Source of the DNA: Candidatus Hydrogenedentes bacterium CG07_land_8_20_14_0_80_42_17
GTDB taxonomy: Bacteria; UBA8481
Assembly (NCBI GenBank): GCA_002780065.1
Contig: PEWQ01000074.1
Span: forward strand, 1 to 18,209
Direction: 5' to 3'
DNA: 18,209 nucleotides
The notes beneath the pieces are model-generated. The model worked only from the letters and a program-made list of their open reading frames with translations. It had not been told where the DNA came from and did not search any database. Shown here in pieces: positions 16,052 through 18,209 of this stretch (position 1 is the first letter of the stretch; the number at the start of each line of letters is the position of its first letter). Both the position numbers and the translations under genes were made by a program.

Positions 16052-16100
16052 TTTCATTCGCACGGTAGCCGCCGGCTTTAGTCTGTGTTCTTGCATGAAA
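16052..16100. repeat. Palindromic REP-like intergenic element
   Basis: Nested inverted repeats: outer TTTCAT/ATGAAA, middle CACGG/CTGTG (with one G-T pair) and inner AGCC/GGCT around a 3-nt loop. The minus-strand text ACTAAAGCCGGCGGCTACC resembles REP-like palindromes I have seen in intergenic DNA of uncultured bacteria. There is only one copy in this window, so the class is tentative. Confidence 0.45.
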
Positions 16101-16123
16101 AGTAATTGGAATTTAAAAAGGTT

Positions 16124-16150
16124 GAGGCAGAAGTGGCGAGCTTCTGCCTC
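16124..16150. repeat. Perfect 10-bp stem hairpin
   Basis: GAGGCAGAAG, 7-nt loop, CTTCTGCCTC. A perfect GC-containing stem of 10 bp. On the minus strand it is followed by a short T5 stretch, on the plus strand by no T-tract, so it is either a minus-strand terminator, an operator or a structured repeat. Confidence 0.7.
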
Positions 16151-16173
16151 GTTAATGAATAATACCTTTCCGT

Positions 16174-16192
16174 CTTCTCGGAGGGCGAGAAG
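16174..16192 (+). terminator. Short hairpin followed by TTT
   Basis: CTTCTCG, 5-nt loop, CGAGAAG, then TTTCGG. The stem is perfect but the T-tract is poor. It lies 71 bp upstream of the plus-strand barrel gene, so it could also be a leader structure. Confidence 0.35.
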
Positions 16193-16263
16193 TTTCGGTA
16201 ATATTCTATTCGGCAGATGCGCGTAAAACTTAAGAGTATTTTTTCAATGTCGATAAGATATTT

Positions 16264-16965
16264 ATGATTAGTGTAAAAATATACCTTAAGAGTTTTGCTT
16301 CATACTTTAGCCTTTTTTTGCTTTTGGTAATTTTTTTATCCACAGCCTATGCGAAAAAGCGTGTTATTTCCGGAGATTTTGAATACGGAGAAAAATATAC
16401 GGATAACTTTGTTGCTCCCTCAGATGAGGATGTTTCGCAGGATGATTATGAATTTGACAGATATGTTTTCAGAAATTCGTGGCTTCAGTATGATCACCCA
16501 ATTCAAAAATCCGTGAAAGTTTCGATTAGAATTCAAGAGTCGGAAAAAGATTTTTCTGAGAGAGCGTATCTTAATAATTCGACAAAGTATGCTCAGATTC
16601 GAATGACTCTAGAACCTAAAGAAGGCTGGGCGATTTGGCCGCACGTTTCTATGAGAATACGGGATTACGTTAAAAATTCGATTGATAATGATATTACGAT
16701 TGCCGGATGCGAGGCGCGATACAGATGGGACATCAGACACAATGTTAGATTCGGAACCTCGTGGACTTCGACTCAATATCGAGAGAATAATTCTTTGGAC
16801 AGGCAGGCTGGAAGCGCCTTTATTTCCTATGAGAGGCCTCTATCCGAAGGCTTGACTCTGAGACTTCAAACTCGAGCGGAACAGACATCGTTCGAGAGGC
16901 AAAGCGCATTGCGCGAAAATTCTACAAAGGGATCTGCATCGGTGGGCTTCAGGTACGAGTTTTGA
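16264..16965 (+). CDS. Small predicted outer-membrane beta-barrel protein
   Basis: The 233-aa protein starts at an ATG without a clear SD. The signal peptide has a long hydrophobic core (SLFLLLVIFLSTAYA) and a likely cut after residue 30. The mature part alternates polar and non-polar residues, is rich in Arg, Ser and aromatics, and ends SASVGFRYEF, a typical barrel C-terminus. It is about the size of an 8-stranded barrel. I recognise no family. Its stop overlaps the TTG start of the SGNH hydrolase gene by 4 nt, so the two are probably made together. The role is unknown; it is much smaller than the two barrels of the import operon and shares no evident sequence with them. Confidence 0.75.
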   Translation: MISVKIYLKSFASYFSLFLLLVIFLSTAYAKKRVISGDFEYGEKYTDNFVAPSDEDVSQDDYEFDRYVFRNSWLQYDHPIQKSVKVSIRIQESEKDFSERAYLNNSTKYAQIRMTLEPKEGWAIWPHVSMRIRDYVKNSIDNDITIAGCEARYRWDIRHNVRFGTSWTSTQYRENNSLDRQAGSAFISYERPLSEGLTLRLQTRAEQTSFERQSALRENSTKGSASVGFRYEF

Positions 16966-18053
16966 TCTCATATAAAAAAAGGTTTGCTATATTAATATTT
17001 TCGCTCTTGCTATTTTTATTTTTAGCTGAGATTGGTGTAAGACTTCTGCCGTTCTTTCCGGTCAATGCGATGGGGCTTGTGATGAGGCCTGATCCTATAC
17101 TCGATCATTCGTTGAGACCTAACTCCAGAGGAAGAATGAAGAGCAGGGAATATGACGTTGTATACCGCATCAACAGTTTTGGCATGCGCGACGAACTTCC
17201 GAAAGAAAAAACAATATTGATTCTCGGAGATTCTTTCATGGAAGGATATGGCGTGAATCAGAACTTGATTTTGGCGGCAAGACTCAGGGCAATGGGACAC
17301 AATGTGATTAATGCGGGAACGAAATCTTATTCCCCTCTGCTTGAATATCTCTTTCTTAAACATAGAGGACTTGATTTAAAACCTGATACTGTGCTTCTCT
17401 TCTTTGATCTCTCGGATCCGGCGAACGACGATTATTATTCGAGAAGATTAATTAAGGATAGCGATGGAAAGCCGGAAAGAATAACGCCTAGAAGGAGCAG
17501 GATTTTGTTTCCTGAAGGAAGTGCTGGAGAGTGGCTTTCAGAGCATTCTGCTCTTTACGCATATTCAGTGCACGCTGCATTGAAATACTTTCCGATGTCT
17601 GATGCGGATATAGGATACGCGGGAGTTAACATAAATATGGATCCGCTTTTTCCCGGCCGCGATTCGATTCCTGATTCCGATTATTTTCAGAGATGGGATA
17701 CTTCGCTTGTTATGCTCAAAGAGATTGACGAATTTTTGAAGAGCAAAAATATATTTTTCGGGCTTGTCACATATCCTTATGGGCACGAGGTTTCGGCAGG
17801 TGCGTGGCGTGAGGGAAGAAAGGGACACGGATTTCCGCCGGGTGTTTCTTCCGACAGACCGTTCAGGTTTCTTGAACGCTGGGCTAAAGAAAATCACGTT
17901 TCAATATTTTCGTTGGATAAAGTTTTTAAGGCGTATCCAAATCCTAACGAACTTTATTATACGTGGGACGGACACTGGACGGCAAAAGGCCACGAAGTTG
18001 CGGCAATAGCAGTTGACGAGTGGCTCAGAACGTATAAAAAAATAGAAAAATAA
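16962..18053 (+). CDS. Membrane-anchored SGNH/GDSL-family hydrolase
   Basis: Ester hydrolase or acyl-transfer enzyme, probably acting in the periplasm on O-acylated glycans. The start appears to be TTG at 16962, overlapping the upstream stop as TTGA; no ATG precedes the conserved regions. An N-terminal hydrophobic segment (about 8-30) is an uncleaved anchor or signal. The catalytic blocks are GDS with S91 (ILILGDSF), G119 (NAGT), N155 in the PANDD stretch, and the DxH pair D336/H338 in TWDGHWTAKGH. All catalytic residues are present. The RPNSRGR and YRINSFGMRDE segments before block I are common in anchored SGNH proteins of envelope polysaccharide loci. The stop codon lies inside a dispersed AT-rich repeat. 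The substrate is not deducible; it may modify the polymer made by glycosyltransferases such as the GT4 enzyme, which is speculation. Confidence 0.9.
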   Translation: MISYKKRFAILIFSLLLFLFLAEIGVRLLPFFPVNAMGLVMRPDPILDHSLRPNSRGRMKSREYDVVYRINSFGMRDELPKEKTILILGDSFMEGYGVNQNLILAARLRAMGHNVINAGTKSYSPLLEYLFLKHRGLDLKPDTVLLFFDLSDPANDDYYSRRLIKDSDGKPERITPRRSRILFPEGSAGEWLSEHSALYAYSVHAALKYFPMSDADIGYAGVNINMDPLFPGRDSIPDSDYFQRWDTSLVMLKEIDEFLKSKNIFFGLVTYPYGHEVSAGAWREGRKGHGFPPGVSSDRPFRFLERWAKENHVSIFSLDKVFKAYPNPNELYYTWDGHWTAKGHEVAAIAVDEWLRTYKKIEK

Positions 18054-18092
18054 AATTTTCAATTTGCACTTTCCAATTTGCAATTTCAAATA
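18045..18092. repeat. Dispersed AT-rich repeat, copy B, overlapping a stop codon
   Basis: Matches 7573-7620 at 45 of 48 positions, same orientation. The first 9 bp supply the last two codons and stop of the SGNH gene (Glu, Lys, TAA). Internally it has two related units of the CAATTTGCA type. Confidence 0.85.
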
Positions 18093-18209
18093 TAACGGGA
18101 GACGCTCTGGAGGCACAGACGCCTCGCCAACGGCGGGGCCGTTCGGGAAGATAAGCCCTGTTCCCAACGGGTCCGCACAAAATGGGCGCAAACGCGTCAA
18201 AGAACGTGT
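18093..18209. other. GC-rich non-coding tail with hairpin
   Basis: Composition shifts from AT-rich to GC-rich right after the repeat. AACGG-CGGGG-CCGTT at 18129-18143 is a short perfect hairpin. No gene is supported, and the minus-strand open frame crossing it lacks an SD and overlaps the SGNH gene. Confidence 0.5.

Larger units (their letters stand above)
15895..16263. other. Divergent intergenic region with hairpins and a palindromic repeat
   Basis: These 369 bp separate the import operon from the plus-strand pair, so promoters for both directions should lie here. A 100-codon open frame (15924-16226, plus) is interrupted in character by three hairpin elements, has no SD and resembles nothing I know, so I do not call it a gene. 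An AT-rich palindrome TTTTAT-TG-ATAAAA is at 16010-16023. No LacI/CcpA-type operator is evident. Confidence 0.6.

Noticed and set aside
15924-16226. 100-codon plus-strand open frame between the divergent operons
   Set aside because: It runs through three hairpin or palindrome elements, has no SD and no recognisable motif.
18093-18209. Possible CRISPR or tRNA at the right edge
   Set aside because: No regularly spaced repeats and no cloverleaf; only one short hairpin is visible.

Overview
The window comes from an AT-rich diderm (Gram-negative-type) bacterium. It encodes lipoproteins, an inner-membrane ABC permease pair and three outer-membrane beta-barrel proteins, each with a signal peptide and a C-terminal Phe. 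The sequence does not fix the phylum. The dispersed AT-rich intergenic repeats, the AMPK-type glycogen-binding modules and a CFI-box-like protein tail would fit an uncultured lineage, but that is inference.

Layout. (i) 1-2453, minus strand: a 5'-located GH13 amylase-type hydrolase translationally coupled (ATGA) to a polytopic GT-C-like membrane protein that runs off the left edge. (ii) About 2455-3579: an accessory-looking, more GC-rich segment holding a MazE/MazF-type toxin-antitoxin pair with a clear promoter and palindromic operator. It ends in a 23-bp sequence identical to part of the nearby amylase gene. (iii) 3580-4722, plus strand: a GT4 glycosyltransferase whose 3' end overlaps the convergent operon by 13 bp. 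(iv) 4710-15894, minus strand: a seven-gene operon that is the core of the window. In order of transcription it has two MalF/MalG-type permeases, a MalE-type lipoprotein, a porin-like barrel, a very large protein with four AMPK-beta/CBM48-type modules fused to an outer-membrane barrel, a small CBM48-type lipoprotein, and a secreted subtilase with a LamG domain and a truncated CFI-box-like tail. (v) 15895-16263: a divergent intergenic region with hairpins and a palindromic repeat. (vi) 16264-18053, plus strand: a small barrel protein coupled (TTGA) to a membrane-anchored SGNH hydrolase. (vii) The right edge is a dispersed repeat plus GC-rich non-coding sequence.

Working model (inference). Region iv is an alpha-glucan capture and import locus built without SusC/SusD. 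Glycogen- or starch-like chains would be bound at the surface by the CBM48 modules, pass through one of the barrels, be bound by the periplasmic lipoprotein and imported by the permeases, which need an ATPase encoded elsewhere. The GH13 enzyme, which has no signal peptide, would then cut the oligosaccharides in the cytoplasm. The operon head reads continuously (1-nt gap, ATGA, 48 nt, TGATG, 123 nt with a repeat, ATGA), which supports co-expression.
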